A stretch of DNA of 64,000 nt from CAXBMB01 sp052078155 (GTDB taxonomy: Bacteria > Pseudomonadota > Alphaproteobacteria > Kiloniellales > DSM-21159), in assembly GCA_052078155.1 (NCBI GenBank), contig JBQJBP010000007.1, positions 1 to 64,000 of the forward strand, in the 5' to 3' direction. A program made the translations under genes and the position numbers. Under the pieces are notes generated by a model. The model had not been told where the DNA came from and did not search any database. It was given only the letters and a program-made list of their open reading frames with translations. Below are positions 38,866 to 47,550 of the stretch, piece by piece (the first letter of the stretch is position 1; each line of letters opens with the position of its first letter).

Positions 38866-39993
38866 CTAGATCATGTTCCAGGCCTGGAAGAGGTAACCCG
38901 CAGCCAGAGCGCCTGTCAGGGCAATGGCCAGATAAAGGGCGAAGACCTGTTTCTTCACCAGGGCAAAGACTGCCATGGCCGCCGGAATGGAGGTCACCCC
39001 ACCTCCGACAAGGAAGGCCAGGGCCGCCCCGGGAGCCATACCTGTGTCCAGCAACTGCGCCATCAGCGGGATGGCGGCAAAGCCGTTCAGATAGGCCGGC
39101 ACACCCAACACAGCGGCCAGAGGAATGGCGCCGGCGCCCTGCCCCAGATACTGGGTCACCAGATCAGGCGGCAGATAGGCCACCATCAGACTTTCCAACA
39201 GGAAGGCCAGTGTCAGCCACTTCAACAGGAAGAAAGTGACGCTTCTGGCTTCCTTCCAGAAGGCTGCGCGACGCTCCCCTTCTTTCCAGAAAGACCACTT
39301 CACCTCACCGGTCAGAAGGCCATTGCTGGCGCAGCCGACAGAAAAGTCTGGGCGCAGGACATCCTGCAGGAACCCGGCACGGCCCAGGGCGTAAGTGATC
39401 CCACCGGCACTCAGCCCCAGCATCAAGGCAGTGGCGGTTTTGGCCAGGGTGAACTCCAGCCCCAAAAGCGGCACCATCAGCAGGAACTGCTGCGGGTCCA
39501 TCAGGGGCGAGGATACCCAGAACGCCATGACCGCCGACAAAGGCACGCCAGCCGCCAGCAGGGCTGCAATCAAAGGCACCACACCGCAGGAGCAAAAGGG
39601 CGACAGAGCCCCAACCAGCGCCGCGATCAAGATGGCTTTGCCGGGCGCACCGGAAACGGCCTTGGCAATCAACCGGTTGGCCCCGGCAGCCTGCAGCCAG
39701 GCCGCGGCGATGGCCGAGAAGACCAGGAAAGGCAGAATATTCTTCAGATTGGTACCGGTGAAGCCCAGCGACGGCATGAACTGATCCGGCAGCAGCAGGG
39801 CCAGAGCCAGCAAAACCAGCACAACAGCCTGCCAGACACGGTCCTTTGCCAGCCCAACCAGAAAGATCCAGGCTGACTGGAGTGCGCCCGGTTGAGAGGG
39901 TTGGCCACTGGCACCGCCTTTGGTGCCACAGCCGGAGGACGGAGTGCAGCTCCCGCTCTGCTCCTGTCCCTTTGGCATCGCAATTTCAGACAT
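38866..39993 (-). CDS. ArsP-like permease (UPF0718/DUF318)
   Basis: A 375-residue inner-membrane permease with about ten hydrophobic helices. SPFCSCGVVPLIAALL with its CSC motif and PAYLNGFAAIPLMAQLL are the signatures of the UPF0718 permease family, whose studied member ArsP exports trivalent organoarsenicals. The N-terminal 40 residues are polar with two spaced cysteines (SGSCTPSSGCGTKGG), perhaps a soft-metal binding tail. The ATG at 39993 gives MSEIAMPKG; the longer frame to 40044 is unlikely. An ArsR-type gene lies just upstream, but a terminator and a repeat stand between them, so co-transcription is limited. Substrate is unproven. Confidence 0.85.
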   Translation of the reverse strand: MSEIAMPKGQEQSGSCTPSSGCGTKGGASGQPSQPGALQSAWIFLVGLAKDRVWQAVVLVLLALALLLPDQFMPSLGFTGTNLKNILPFLVFSAIAAAWLQAAGANRLIAKAVSGAPGKAILIAALVGALSPFCSCGVVPLIAALLAAGVPLSAVMAFWVSSPLMDPQQFLLMVPLLGLEFTLAKTATALMLGLSAGGITYALGRAGFLQDVLRPDFSVGCASNGLLTGEVKWSFWKEGERRAAFWKEARSVTFFLLKWLTLAFLLESLMVAYLPPDLVTQYLGQGAGAIPLAAVLGVPAYLNGFAAIPLMAQLLDTGMAPGAALAFLVGGGVTSIPAAMAVFALVKKQVFALYLAIALTGALAAGYLFQAWNMI

Positions 39994-40036
39994 GATATAA
40001 CTCACATTTCTAGAATGATCGATATTTAGATCCTGG

Positions 40037-40068
40037 AAAAACAACGGCGGGTTAAGGCCGTTGTTTTT
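40037..40068 (-). terminator. Intrinsic terminator between arsR-type gene and permease
   Basis: AAAAACAACGGC (40037-40048) and GCCGTTGTTTTT (40057-40068) form a 12-bp perfect stem around an 8-nt loop, with T-runs in either direction. It lies 44 bp upstream of the permease start and 227 bp past the regulator stop, and so would separate their transcripts. Confidence 0.75.
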
Positions 40069-40103
40069 CAGATCAACTCACCAGGAGCTGAAACTTATCT
40101 GCC

Positions 40104-40240
40104 TAGAGTCAAATCGGTTTAAGTGGACTCACTACGTGATAACACTTGAAACGTGAATTTGCCTCTTTTCTCAAGTTTGAGGATGATTCACGGTTTAGTT
40201 CCAAGCGCGATGCGCTTCTAACTAAACCGATCATTCTCTG
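40104..40240 (+). repeat. Dispersed 138-bp twin-hairpin repeat, full copy
   Basis: Plus-orientation full copy from TAGAGTCAAATCGGTTTAAG to CTAAACCGATCATTCTCT, nearly identical to the copy at 55823. The main difference is in the linker (TTTCTCAAGTT instead of TTTCAATGTTT). It lies between the ArsR-type gene and the terminator ahead of the permease. Confidence 0.9.
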
Positions 40241-40294
40241 AACAAACCACACCCCAGGCACCATCATATCAGGATGGCGCTTGAAGCATTGTCT

Positions 40295-40618
40295 TTAACT
40301 CGCAATCCGCTCTGTCAAAGCCGTTTCTGCACCAACACAGCACTGTTCAGACAGAAAATCGACCAGAGACCGCATCAGATCATAGTTAGCGGTGCAACGA
40401 AGCACGCGTCCCTGACGGGTCTGTGTCACCAATCCTGAATTCACCAGATGCGAGATATGGTGAGACAACGTGGAGGCCGGAACCTCCAGATTGTTTTGCA
40501 CAGCACCCACCGGAAGGCCTTCGTCACCCGCCTGCACCAACAGTCGATAGATTGACAGTCGGGTCGGATTACCCAGCTTTTCAAGACAGCGTGCTGCTTG
40601 TTTCATTTCCATATTCAT
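40295..40618 (-). CDS. ArsR-family winged-helix repressor
   Basis: A 107-residue metalloregulator-type repressor. The winged helix-turn-helix spans CLEKLGNPTRLSIYRLLVQ and VPASTLSHHISHLVNSGLV. The C-terminal region has CC followed by another Cys upstream in the chain, a possible metal or organoarsenical site, but the CxC motif of classic ArsR is absent. The start at 40618 was chosen over the longer frame to 40702 because a perfect 18-bp palindrome (40654-40671) lies in between and is better read as its own operator. Likely target: itself and perhaps the permease downstream. Confidence 0.86.
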   Translation of the reverse strand: MNMEMKQAARCLEKLGNPTRLSIYRLLVQAGDEGLPVGAVQNNLEVPASTLSHHISHLVNSGLVTQTRQGRVLRCTANYDLMRSLVDFLSEQCCVGAETALTERIAS

Positions 40619-40653
40619 AGAATTAACATTGCTCCCAGATAAATCAAGCATTT

Positions 40654-40671
40654 TTTCGACAATTGTCGAAA
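40654..40671. promoter_or_regulatory. 18-bp perfect palindrome, probable ArsR-family operator
   Basis: TTTCGACAATTGTCGAAA is an exact 18-bp palindrome centred 44 bp upstream of the chosen ArsR start. Size, symmetry and position fit autoregulation by a dimeric ArsR/SmtB protein. Confidence 0.65.
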
Positions 40672-40729
40672 TGACGCCCGGTCCCAGCATCGACATGACC
40701 AAACTACTGTGAACGCTCCTTTCACAGGG

Positions 40730-41179
40730 TCAGATCGACAGATCCGGGCATCTCCCCTTTAAGGCCTGTTCTAAGGCCCAGCTTTGGATCTCTTCTACGG
40801 TATGACCGACGACCTGATCCGCTGTCGTCCAATAAGGCTCATGATCCGGTTCAACAGGGTCCTGCAGAACTTCACTGACCCGAGCCCAAAAGAATGTGCA
40901 GTGCTTCAGATAGAAGCCATTTTCCTCCGGCCTTTCGAACCACTGGCGGGCAAACACAAACGGATAGGACGCCAGAACACGCCGACCCGTTTCTTCGATC
41001 ATTTCCCTGGCTAGGGCGGCTGTCGGATCTTCCCCTTTCTCCAGCCCACCACCCGGCAACTCAATACCGTGCTGGGTGCGAACTGCGAGAATGTCACCAT
41101 CATCCCTCTGAATGATGGCGTAAGCTCCCGGACGGGGTTTGTACGTAACCCCGACTTGAGGAGCCCCAAAAATCAACAT
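40730..41179 (-). CDS. Nudix hydrolase
   Basis: A 149-residue hydrolase of nucleoside-diphosphate-X compounds. The Nudix box runs GGGLEKGEDPTAALAREMIE followed by ETGRRV, matching Gx5Ex7REUxEExGU including the metal-binding REMIEETG. IELPGG precedes it as usual. Substrate cannot be read; small Nudix proteins of this type often clean oxidised nucleotides. It ends 59 bp ahead of the regulator's operator on the same strand. Confidence 0.92.
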   Translation of the reverse strand: MLIFGAPQVGVTYKPRPGAYAIIQRDDGDILAVRTQHGIELPGGGLEKGEDPTAALAREMIEETGRRVLASYPFVFARQWFERPEENGFYLKHCTFFWARVSEVLQDPVEPDHEPYWTTADQVVGHTVEEIQSWALEQALKGRCPDLSI

Positions 41180-41528
41180 AACACCTCACCAAACGACCGT
41201 AGCTGCCGCATTTTTGTGCACTTTGCGTGTAGATGATCTTAATTCCTGTCAAAAATCAAGATTTCCGGGTCATTGAAAGGGTTGCCTTGACACATTGTCG
41301 CACCCGACCGGTAAGCGATTGAATATACTAATTTTTTTAAATAGGTGTGCTAACAAATTCACCCTTCACAAATCTTGTGACAGGGCCACGGCAGTTCATA
41401 ACAAAACTGTGACCAGAGGCGACTACAAATCTCCGGTTTCACTGGATCAGCAACACCCCAACCAATGCTAGCAAGCAAATGTTTTTGCAGCTCTAGCATC
41501 ACGCTAACCAGAGGAAGGGTCCTGCCGC
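41180..41528. other. Intergenic gap with short palindrome, no gene found
   Basis: About 350 bp between the acylphosphatase and Nudix genes (both minus). It contains an AT-rich stretch near 41325-41345 and a palindrome TCACAA-ATC-TTGTGA (41366-41380). The palindrome could be an operator for the Nudix gene, but it is not a recognisable regulator site. The minus-strand frame at 41359-41628 mostly overlaps the acylphosphatase in another frame. Confidence 0.45.
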
Positions 41529-41810
41529 TTAAAGGGTGGGTTTCTCCGAAAAGCCGCTGTCGACAGGCTCGCTCCAATCGCTGACCTCTAACTCTGTCAC
41601 GCGGGCGGCAGGCGGCCCGTCCTGGCAATCCTGCAGCATCATCTCAACAGCACTTTCTTCTCCGCAAAAAACGGCTTCCACTGTGCCGTCACTGCGATTT
41701 CGAACCCAGCCGGAGAGGCCATGACTCTGCGCGGTTTTAACCGTCCAGGCGCGGTACCAGACATTCTGGACTTTACCGCTGATCACCACGTTGGCTGTTC
41801 GCTGAGCCAT
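41529..41810 (-). CDS. acyP: Acylphosphatase
   Basis: A 93-residue enzyme that hydrolyses acyl phosphates such as acetyl phosphate. VISGKVQNVWYRAWT is the phosphate-loop signature with the catalytic Arg, and GLSGWVRNRSDGTVEAVFCG holds the catalytic Asn. The family loop is usually VQGVxF/YR; here the Gly is Asn. The two catalytic residues are intact, so activity is expected. Start with MAQRTANV is unambiguous. It lies 46 bp downstream of an SDR gene on the same strand and could share its transcript. Confidence 0.93.
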   Translation of the reverse strand: MAQRTANVVISGKVQNVWYRAWTVKTAQSHGLSGWVRNRSDGTVEAVFCGEESAVEMMLQDCQDGPPAARVTELEVSDWSEPVDSGFSEKPTL

Positions 41811-41856
41811 GACCTTCTCCTAATGCTTCTGTTCAACTCACTGACCTGGCCGGATC

Positions 41857-42627
41857 TTAAGACAGGACTTCCAGGCCGGCGCGAGACTGAAGATCTTCGT
41901 CTCTGATTGACAGTTCCTGACCGGCCAGATCATCAGCGTCGCTGGTCAGCAACCAGGTCATGACCTGCGCCGGACGCGCCGGTGACGCCAGAACCGAACG
42001 GTCAAGCTGGCTGACAGGGTTGATGCCGGAGGCACGAATTTTCACCTGCATGCCTGTGTCCACCACTCCCGGCCCGAAGCCAAAGACCCGGACACCCTGG
42101 TCCCCATACTCCAGCGCGAGGGAGCGGGTGTACATGGCCAAAGCTGCCTTGGAAGCACAGTATGCGCTCCAGCCTTCCAGAGGGTTGTGGGCGGCACCGG
42201 AGCTGACGTTGATGATGCTGCCGCCGCCCTGGGCGGTCATGATGGGCAGAACCGCAGCCACTGCTGCAAAGACGCCCCCCACATTCACCCGCAAGCAGGT
42301 CATGGCTGCTTCAGGATCCGTTTCTGCGGCTCTGGCAATGGGATCCACCATCCCCGCGTTGTTGATCAGGGCATCGATGCGTCCGAACTCTTCTTTCACC
42401 CGAGCCACCAGGGCTGCCACAGCGGCGAAATCCGTCACGTCACAGGCCAGGCCCAGGGCCTTGCCACCGTTCGCCTTGATGTCTTCAGCCAGCTTCTCAC
42501 AGGCATCCTTGTTCCGCGCACAGGCAACCACTGTGGCACCGGCCTTGGCCAGGCTCTGGGCTGTAGCGGCACCAATGCCCTGGCTGGCGCCGGTCAGAAT
42601 GACAACCTTGTCTTGTAGATTCAGCAT
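41857..42627 (-). CDS. Short-chain dehydrogenase/reductase
   Basis: A 256-residue classical SDR. VVILTGASQGIGAATAQS binds the cofactor, the NNAG motif is in ALINNAGMVDP, and the catalytic Ser and YxxxK are in NVSSGAAHNP and YCASKAALAMYT. The ATG at 42627 has AGGAG with 8-nt spacing, a better start than 42669. Closest in style to 3-oxoacyl-ACP reductase/benzil reductase-like SDRs; the substrate is unknown. Confidence 0.92.
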   Translation of the reverse strand: MLNLQDKVVILTGASQGIGAATAQSLAKAGATVVACARNKDACEKLAEDIKANGGKALGLACDVTDFAAVAALVARVKEEFGRIDALINNAGMVDPIARAAETDPEAAMTCLRVNVGGVFAAVAAVLPIMTAQGGGSIINVSSGAAHNPLEGWSAYCASKAALAMYTRSLALEYGDQGVRVFGFGPGVVDTGMQVKIRASGINPVSQLDRSVLASPARPAQVMTWLLTSDADDLAGQELSIRDEDLQSRAGLEVLS

Positions 42628-42791
42628 TTCGCATGCTCCTGTGAACATCTGTTTTCGTTTTCGCGCCAATCATGGGACCAGGCAGGTCCTGGCTGTGACT
42701 GCGCGTCATGTGAACTGGCGGCTGTATCCCATGCTGCCGGGAACAAGAAAAGCCTGAAGCGCCCCGCACACCTGTGACCTGAAGGCACAGT

Positions 42792-43256
42792 TCACTGGTT
42801 TTCATCAGGGTCAGCCAGAGTATCAAGCACATCTGCATCGTAGGCCCGCGCGGATTCCGGGGCATAGAGGGTAGCAAAGAGCAGGCGAATGGCCCGTCTG
42901 GCTTCTCCCTCCCAATGACTTCTGTTGGTCCATTGATCCTGCACGGTCAAGATGGCAGAGCCCTCGCCCGCGTGCAGCAGACGATTGCGCAAGGCCCGCA
43001 ACCAGCGCTGTTCGTCACTGCCTGCCTGTTCGGCCGTACCGACGGCTTTCAGCTGAGCTTCAACGATTGCAGCTGTGAGGATCAGCGACGCAGCCCAGGC
43101 CCCGCTGCAGAAAGTCGCCTGCAAATCGATCAGCAAGGCGGCAGCCTGTTCCGGCAAGTGCCGCAGGCCCTGTTCCGCCGCTTCGGCTTCCTGCTCCTCA
43201 AACCAAAGGCGCCTTTCATCCCAGATCAAAGGATCTGGCGGGTCTAGCTGATCCAT
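42792..43256 (-). CDS. Protein of unknown function
   Basis: A 154-residue soluble, mostly helical acidic protein that I do not recognise. WDERRLWFEEQEAEAAEQGL is followed by helices with conserved-looking Arg/His (LRALRNRLLHAGEGSA). That last segment resembles the RNxLxHG motif of HEPN-like or DUF4145-like domains, but this is only a visual likeness. The ATG at 43256 was preferred to a TTG at 43307. It lies after the pccA terminator and is probably transcribed separately. Confidence 0.65.
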   Translation of the reverse strand: MDQLDPPDPLIWDERRLWFEEQEAEAAEQGLRHLPEQAAALLIDLQATFCSGAWAASLILTAAIVEAQLKAVGTAEQAGSDEQRWLRALRNRLLHAGEGSAILTVQDQWTNRSHWEGEARRAIRLLFATLYAPESARAYDADVLDTLADPDENQ

Positions 43257-43304
43257 TAAAAGAAGGTCCTCGGGCAGTGGAAGGTCAAAGACAGCTGACA
43301 CAGG

Positions 43305-43338
43305 CAAAAAGAAAAAGGGACGCTGATGAAGCGTCCCT
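43305..43338 (-). terminator. Intrinsic terminator of pccBA
   Basis: On the minus strand AGGGACGC-TTCATCA-GCGTCCCT is an 8-bp perfect stem followed by TTTTCTTTTT. It starts 54 bp past the pccA stop. Confidence 0.88.
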
Positions 43339-43391
43339 CAATCTTTCTGCAGGGGCAAGCGACAATCACCTGCCCTAAGCGGGTCTTCAGG

Positions 43392-45368
43392 TCATTCAAA
43401 CTCCAGAATGATCTGATCAACAGCCAGCGAATCACCCGGTGCTGCCGCGACTTTTGCGACCACTCCATCGGAATCAGCTTTCAGCACATTTTCCATCTTC
43501 ATGGCTTCCACCACGGCCAGTTCTTCCCCGGCTTTGACGGACTGGCCTTCCTGAACAGCAACGGACACCAGCAATCCCGGCATGGGAGACAGCAGGAACT
43601 TCGACAGGTCCGGTGCCTCCTTGATGGGCATCAGCGCGGCCAGTTCCGCCAGTCGCGGACGCAGAACCTGTGCTTCCACCCGGGCCCCGTCATGGGTCAG
43701 AGTGAAACTGGTGCCTTTGCTGTCCACCTGAACCGTAACATCTGCAGCGCCGACATGGCCTTCAAACAGAGGATCGCCAGGCAACCAGGCTCCTTCAACC
43801 CGCAACTGCAGGCCGTCAAAAGTGACCTCCACCCCGGTGGCTGTTGGCCGCACCTGAACAGCGTGAGGTTCATTATCCAGGCGCACCACCATGTCCCGCG
43901 CGCCTACAGAGCCCTGAGACTCCTTGGTGGCGGTTCCCTGCAGGTCCCGGCGATGCTGGATCAGGGCCGCGACTGCAATCAGCCGGTCCGTCAGAGCAGA
44001 ATCCGTTTCCCGGCCATTGAAACCATCGGGGAATTCTTCCGCGATGAAGTTTGTGGTGATGTTGCCGGAGGCAAAGCGAGGATGGGCCATCACCGCGGTC
44101 AGGAAGGCCGCGTTATGATTGATGCCACGAATGTAATAGGCATCCAGTGCCCGGCGCATCTCAGCGATGGCTTCTGCACGGTCCGCCCCATAGGTCACCA
44201 GCTTGGCAATCATGGGGTCGTAGTACATGGAGATCTCGGAGCCTTCGGTGACACCGGAATCGATGCGCACTTTTTCACCTGCAGACGGCTCACGGTACTT
44301 CACAAGGCGTCCGATGGACGGCAGGAAGTTGCGCAAGGGGTCTTCGGCATAGACCCGGGTCTCAATGGACCAGCCTGTCAGGGTGATGTCGTCCTGACTG
44401 AGGATCAGCTTTTCCCCGGCGGCAATGCGGATCATCCACTCCACCAGATCCAGACCGGTGATGTACTCCGTCACCGGATGCTCCACCTGCAGGCGGGTGT
44501 TCATCTCCAGGAAATAGAAGTTCTTGTTTTTGTCGACAATGAACTCGACCGTCCCGGCAGACTTGTAATCCACGGCCTGGGCCAGTTTGACGGCCTGTTC
44601 ACCCATGGCTTTGCGGGTCTCAGGATCGATAAAGGGGCTGGGAGCCTCTTCCACCACCTTCTGATGCCGCCGCTGGATGGAACATTCCCGTTCCCCCAGG
44701 TAAAGCGTTGTGCCCTGGCCGTCGGCCAGAACCTGAATTTCAATGTGGCGCGGCTCTTCAACGAACTTTTCGATGAAGATGCGGTCATCCCCAAAGGAAG
44801 ATCGGGCTTCGTTCTGGGCCAGACGGAAGCCTTCGTTGGCCTCTTCGTCGTTCCAGGCCACCCGCATGCCCTTGCCCCCGCCACCGGCAGAGGCCTTGAT
44901 CATGACCGGGTACCCGATGCCCTGGGAGATCTTGACCGCTTCTTCTGCATCCGCGATTTCCCCAATGTGGCCAGGGACGGTGTTCACCCCGGCTTTGTCG
45001 GCCAGCTTCTTGGACTCGATCTTGTCGCCCATGGCGGAAATGGCCAGGACCTCCGGGCCGATGAAGACCAGACCGGCTTCATCCAGGGCTTCCACAAAGG
45101 CAGCCCGTTCGGACAGGAAGCCGAAGCCAGGGTGAATGGCCTGGGCTCCCGTTTCTTTGGCTGCCGCAATGATCTTTTCGATCACCAGATAGCTTTCAGC
45201 AGAGGCAGCCGGGCCGATGGCAACAGCTTCGTCCGCCATTCTTACATGCACGGAATCGGCATCTGCTTCTGAATAAACGGCCACGGTCTTGATGCCCATA
45301 CGCTGGGCGCTGCGGATGACGCGGCAGGCGATTTCACCACGGTTGGCGATGAGAATTTTATCAAACAC
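43392..45368 (-). CDS. pccA: Propionyl-CoA carboxylase, biotin-containing alpha subunit
   Basis: Carboxylates biotin for conversion of propionyl-CoA to methylmalonyl-CoA. The 658-residue protein has the same plan as mccA at 8407: KILIANRGEIACRVIR, glycine loop GGGGKGMRVAW, EMNTRLQVEHPVTEYIT, then the PCC-type BT linker and a C-terminal biotinyl domain with EAMKMEN (biotin on Lys). It is identified as PCC by pairing with pccB 48 bp upstream and by the internal region typical of PCC. Needed for odd-chain, isoleucine and valine breakdown, complementing the leucine genes. Confidence 0.96.
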   Translation of the reverse strand: MFDKILIANRGEIACRVIRSAQRMGIKTVAVYSEADADSVHVRMADEAVAIGPAASAESYLVIEKIIAAAKETGAQAIHPGFGFLSERAAFVEALDEAGLVFIGPEVLAISAMGDKIESKKLADKAGVNTVPGHIGEIADAEEAVKISQGIGYPVMIKASAGGGGKGMRVAWNDEEANEGFRLAQNEARSSFGDDRIFIEKFVEEPRHIEIQVLADGQGTTLYLGERECSIQRRHQKVVEEAPSPFIDPETRKAMGEQAVKLAQAVDYKSAGTVEFIVDKNKNFYFLEMNTRLQVEHPVTEYITGLDLVEWMIRIAAGEKLILSQDDITLTGWSIETRVYAEDPLRNFLPSIGRLVKYREPSAGEKVRIDSGVTEGSEISMYYDPMIAKLVTYGADRAEAIAEMRRALDAYYIRGINHNAAFLTAVMAHPRFASGNITTNFIAEEFPDGFNGRETDSALTDRLIAVAALIQHRRDLQGTATKESQGSVGARDMVVRLDNEPHAVQVRPTATGVEVTFDGLQLRVEGAWLPGDPLFEGHVGAADVTVQVDSKGTSFTLTHDGARVEAQVLRPRLAELAALMPIKEAPDLSKFLLSPMPGLLVSVAVQEGQSVKAGEELAVVEAMKMENVLKADSDGVVAKVAAAPGDSLAVDQIILEFE

Positions 45369-45416
45369 GGTCTTGGTACCCCTCTTTGTCCCGGAAGGTT
45401 GCTCTTACTGGCCGCC

Positions 45417-46949
45417 TTAAAGGGGCAGGTTGTCGTGCTTTCTCCAGGGATCGGAGAGCTCTTTGTTTTCCAACAGCTCCAGGCCCTGGCAGATGCGCCG
45501 CCGGGTGCCATGGGGCATGATCACGTCGTCAATGAAGCCGCGAGAGGCTGCCACAAAGGGATTGGCGAACTTCTTGCGATACTCTTCCGTGCGCTGTTCG
45601 ATCTTTTCCGGATCGTCCATGTCCTGACGGAAAATGATCTCCACTGCGCCTTTGGGTCCCATGACCGCAATTTCAGCCGTCGGCCAGGCATAGTTCAGAT
45701 CGCCGCGCAGATGTTTGGAAGCCATCACATCATAGGCCCCGCCGTAGGCTTTGCGGGTGATGCAGGTAATCTTCGGCACAGTGGCCTGGGCATAGGCAAA
45801 GAGCAGCTTTGCCCCATGCTTGATGATCCCGCCATACTCCTGCGAGGTGCCGGGCAGGAAGCCGGGAACATCCACGAAGGTCACAATGGGGATGTTGAAG
45901 CAGTCACAAAAGCGCACAAAGCGCGCGGCTTTGATGGAGCTCTGAATGTCCAGACAGCCGGCCAGAACCATGGGATTGTTCGCCACAATGCCCACCGACC
46001 GTCCACCCATGCGGGCCATGCCGATGACAATGTTGGCGGCGTTTTCCGGCTGCAGCTCGAAGAAATCGCCCTCATCCACCACCTTATGGATCAGTTCTTT
46101 GATGTCATAGGGTTTGTTGGGGTTGTCGGGGATCAGGCTGTCCAGTGAAAACTCTTCCCGGTTGGCCGGATCGTGAGACGTCACACGGGGGGCTTTTTCC
46201 CGGTTGTTGGACGGCAGGAAAGACAGGAAACGGCGCAGTTCCAGCAGCGCTTCCACATCATTTTCAAAGGCCAGATCAGCCACGCCGGATTTGGTGGTAT
46301 GGGTGACCGCCCCGCCCAGTTCCTCCTGGGTGACTTCTTCATGGGTGACGGTTTTGACCACATCCGGCCCGGTCACAAACATGTAGGAGCTGTCTTTGAC
46401 CATGAAGATGAAATCGGTCATGGCCGGGGAATAAACGGCCCCGCCCGCGCAGGGTCCCATGATCATGGAAATCTGAGGAACCACACCGGAGGCAATGGCG
46501 TTGCGCTGAAAGACTTCCGCATAGCCGCCCAGAGAGGCCACACCTTCCTGAATGCGTGCACCGCCGGAATCATTCAATCCGATCACAGGGGCCCCGACCT
46601 TCATGGCCATGTCCATGACCTTGCAGATCTTTTCAGCGTGGGTTTCGCTCAGGGATCCCCCGAAGACCGTGAAGTCCTGGGAGAAGACAAAAATCTGCTT
46701 GCCGTTGACCTTGCCGTGGCCGATGACCACCCCGTCACCGGGCACCTGCTGTTCAGCCATCCCGAAATCGGTGCAGCGGTGTTCGACAAACATGTCGAAC
46801 TCTTCAAAGCTGCCTTCATCCAGCAGAACTTCGATGCGTTCCCGCGCCGTCAGTTTTCCCTTTTTGTGCTGGGTGTCAATGCGGCGCTGACCGCCTCCCT
46901 GACGCGCCTGCGCACGGCGATTTTCCAATTCGAGCAGAATTTCTTGCAT
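45417..46949 (-). CDS. pccB: Propionyl-CoA carboxylase, carboxyltransferase beta subunit
   Basis: Transfers carboxyl from biotin to propionyl-CoA. The 510-residue protein has the N-terminal DSGGARIQEGVASLGGYAEV and MGPCAGGAVYSPAMTDF and the C-terminal VDVPGFLPGTSQEYGGIIKH and RKAYGGAYDVMASKHL, the classic PccB signatures. It starts the pccBA unit. The 160 bp upstream separates it from the divergent ArsR/SRPBCC pair. Confidence 0.97.
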   Translation of the reverse strand: MQEILLELENRRAQARQGGGQRRIDTQHKKGKLTARERIEVLLDEGSFEEFDMFVEHRCTDFGMAEQQVPGDGVVIGHGKVNGKQIFVFSQDFTVFGGSLSETHAEKICKVMDMAMKVGAPVIGLNDSGGARIQEGVASLGGYAEVFQRNAIASGVVPQISMIMGPCAGGAVYSPAMTDFIFMVKDSSYMFVTGPDVVKTVTHEEVTQEELGGAVTHTTKSGVADLAFENDVEALLELRRFLSFLPSNNREKAPRVTSHDPANREEFSLDSLIPDNPNKPYDIKELIHKVVDEGDFFELQPENAANIVIGMARMGGRSVGIVANNPMVLAGCLDIQSSIKAARFVRFCDCFNIPIVTFVDVPGFLPGTSQEYGGIIKHGAKLLFAYAQATVPKITCITRKAYGGAYDVMASKHLRGDLNYAWPTAEIAVMGPKGAVEIIFRQDMDDPEKIEQRTEEYRKKFANPFVAASRGFIDDVIMPHGTRRRICQGLELLENKELSDPWRKHDNLPL

Positions 46950-47075
46950 GCCCCTGTGACCCCTTGTTTTTCAGGTGATTCAGGCTTTGTTTCGTCGCTG
47001 ATAGCACCTTCCATGCAGAGCAACAAGCAAACGTAGATTTGTTTTACGCTTGACCGGGAAGGAAGAAAGATTATT

Positions 47076-47095
47076 ATTTAACCAATCAGTTAAAT
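47076..47095. promoter_or_regulatory. Operator-like palindrome of the ArsR/SRPBCC unit
   Basis: ATTTAAC-CAATCA-GTTAAAT is a 20-bp inverted repeat with 7-bp perfect arms, ending 15 bp ahead of the ArsR-type start. It resembles the TTAACCN-type sites reported for this class of regulator paired with an SRPBCC protein. Autoregulation is inferred. Confidence 0.65.
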
Positions 47096-47110
47096 GTAAA
47101 TGAGTTCAGC

Positions 47111-47545
47111 ATGCCTTCTTCTGAGAACCTGGATGCCACCTTTGCCGCTCTGGCAGACCCGACACGCCGGGAAATCATCTCGACCCTGGCGGGGGGTACT
47201 CAGACGGTCGGAGACCTGGCCTCTCCCTTTGACATGTCCCTGCCGGCCATCTCCAAGCATCTGAAAATTCTGGAAAAAGCCGGTCTGATCCAGCGGGAGC
47301 GCCGGGGACGGGAAATTCACTGTCAGCTGGAGGCTGATACCATGCAAGCCGCAGCAGACTGGATCGCCCAAACCCGCGCCTTCTGGGAAAGCCGTCTGGA
47401 TGCGCTGGGGCGTCACCTGGATCAGATGATGCTGCAGGACGACGCCGCGGCGGCGGCTGGCACAGGCACCAGCGACACAACGTCCCTGTCCCCCGCAGCG
47501 GACAGAGTCCCGGCTAAAGCCAAACCCACTGCCAAGAAGGATTAA
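47111..47545 (+). CDS. ArsR-family transcriptional regulator
   Basis: A 144-residue winged-helix regulator. ATFAALADPTRREIISTL and SLPAISKHLKILEKAGLIQR are the two DNA-binding helices and recognition helix. It lacks metal-binding cysteines, like the YgaV/SdpR-like subgroup that is nearly always followed by an SRPBCC protein, as here after 5 bp. The C-terminal 35 residues are a low-complexity Ala/Lys-rich tail. A matching palindrome lies upstream. Confidence 0.93.
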   Translation: MPSSENLDATFAALADPTRREIISTLAGGTQTVGDLASPFDMSLPAISKHLKILEKAGLIQRERRGREIHCQLEADTMQAAADWIAQTRAFWESRLDALGRHLDQMMLQDDAAAAAGTGTSDTTSLSPAADRVPAKAKPTAKKD

Positions 47546-47550
47546 GACCA

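Noticed and set aside
43326..45272. 648-codon plus-strand frame opposite pccA
   Set aside because: Mirror frame of a well-identified carboxylase gene; the same effect gives 8518-9984 opposite mccA.
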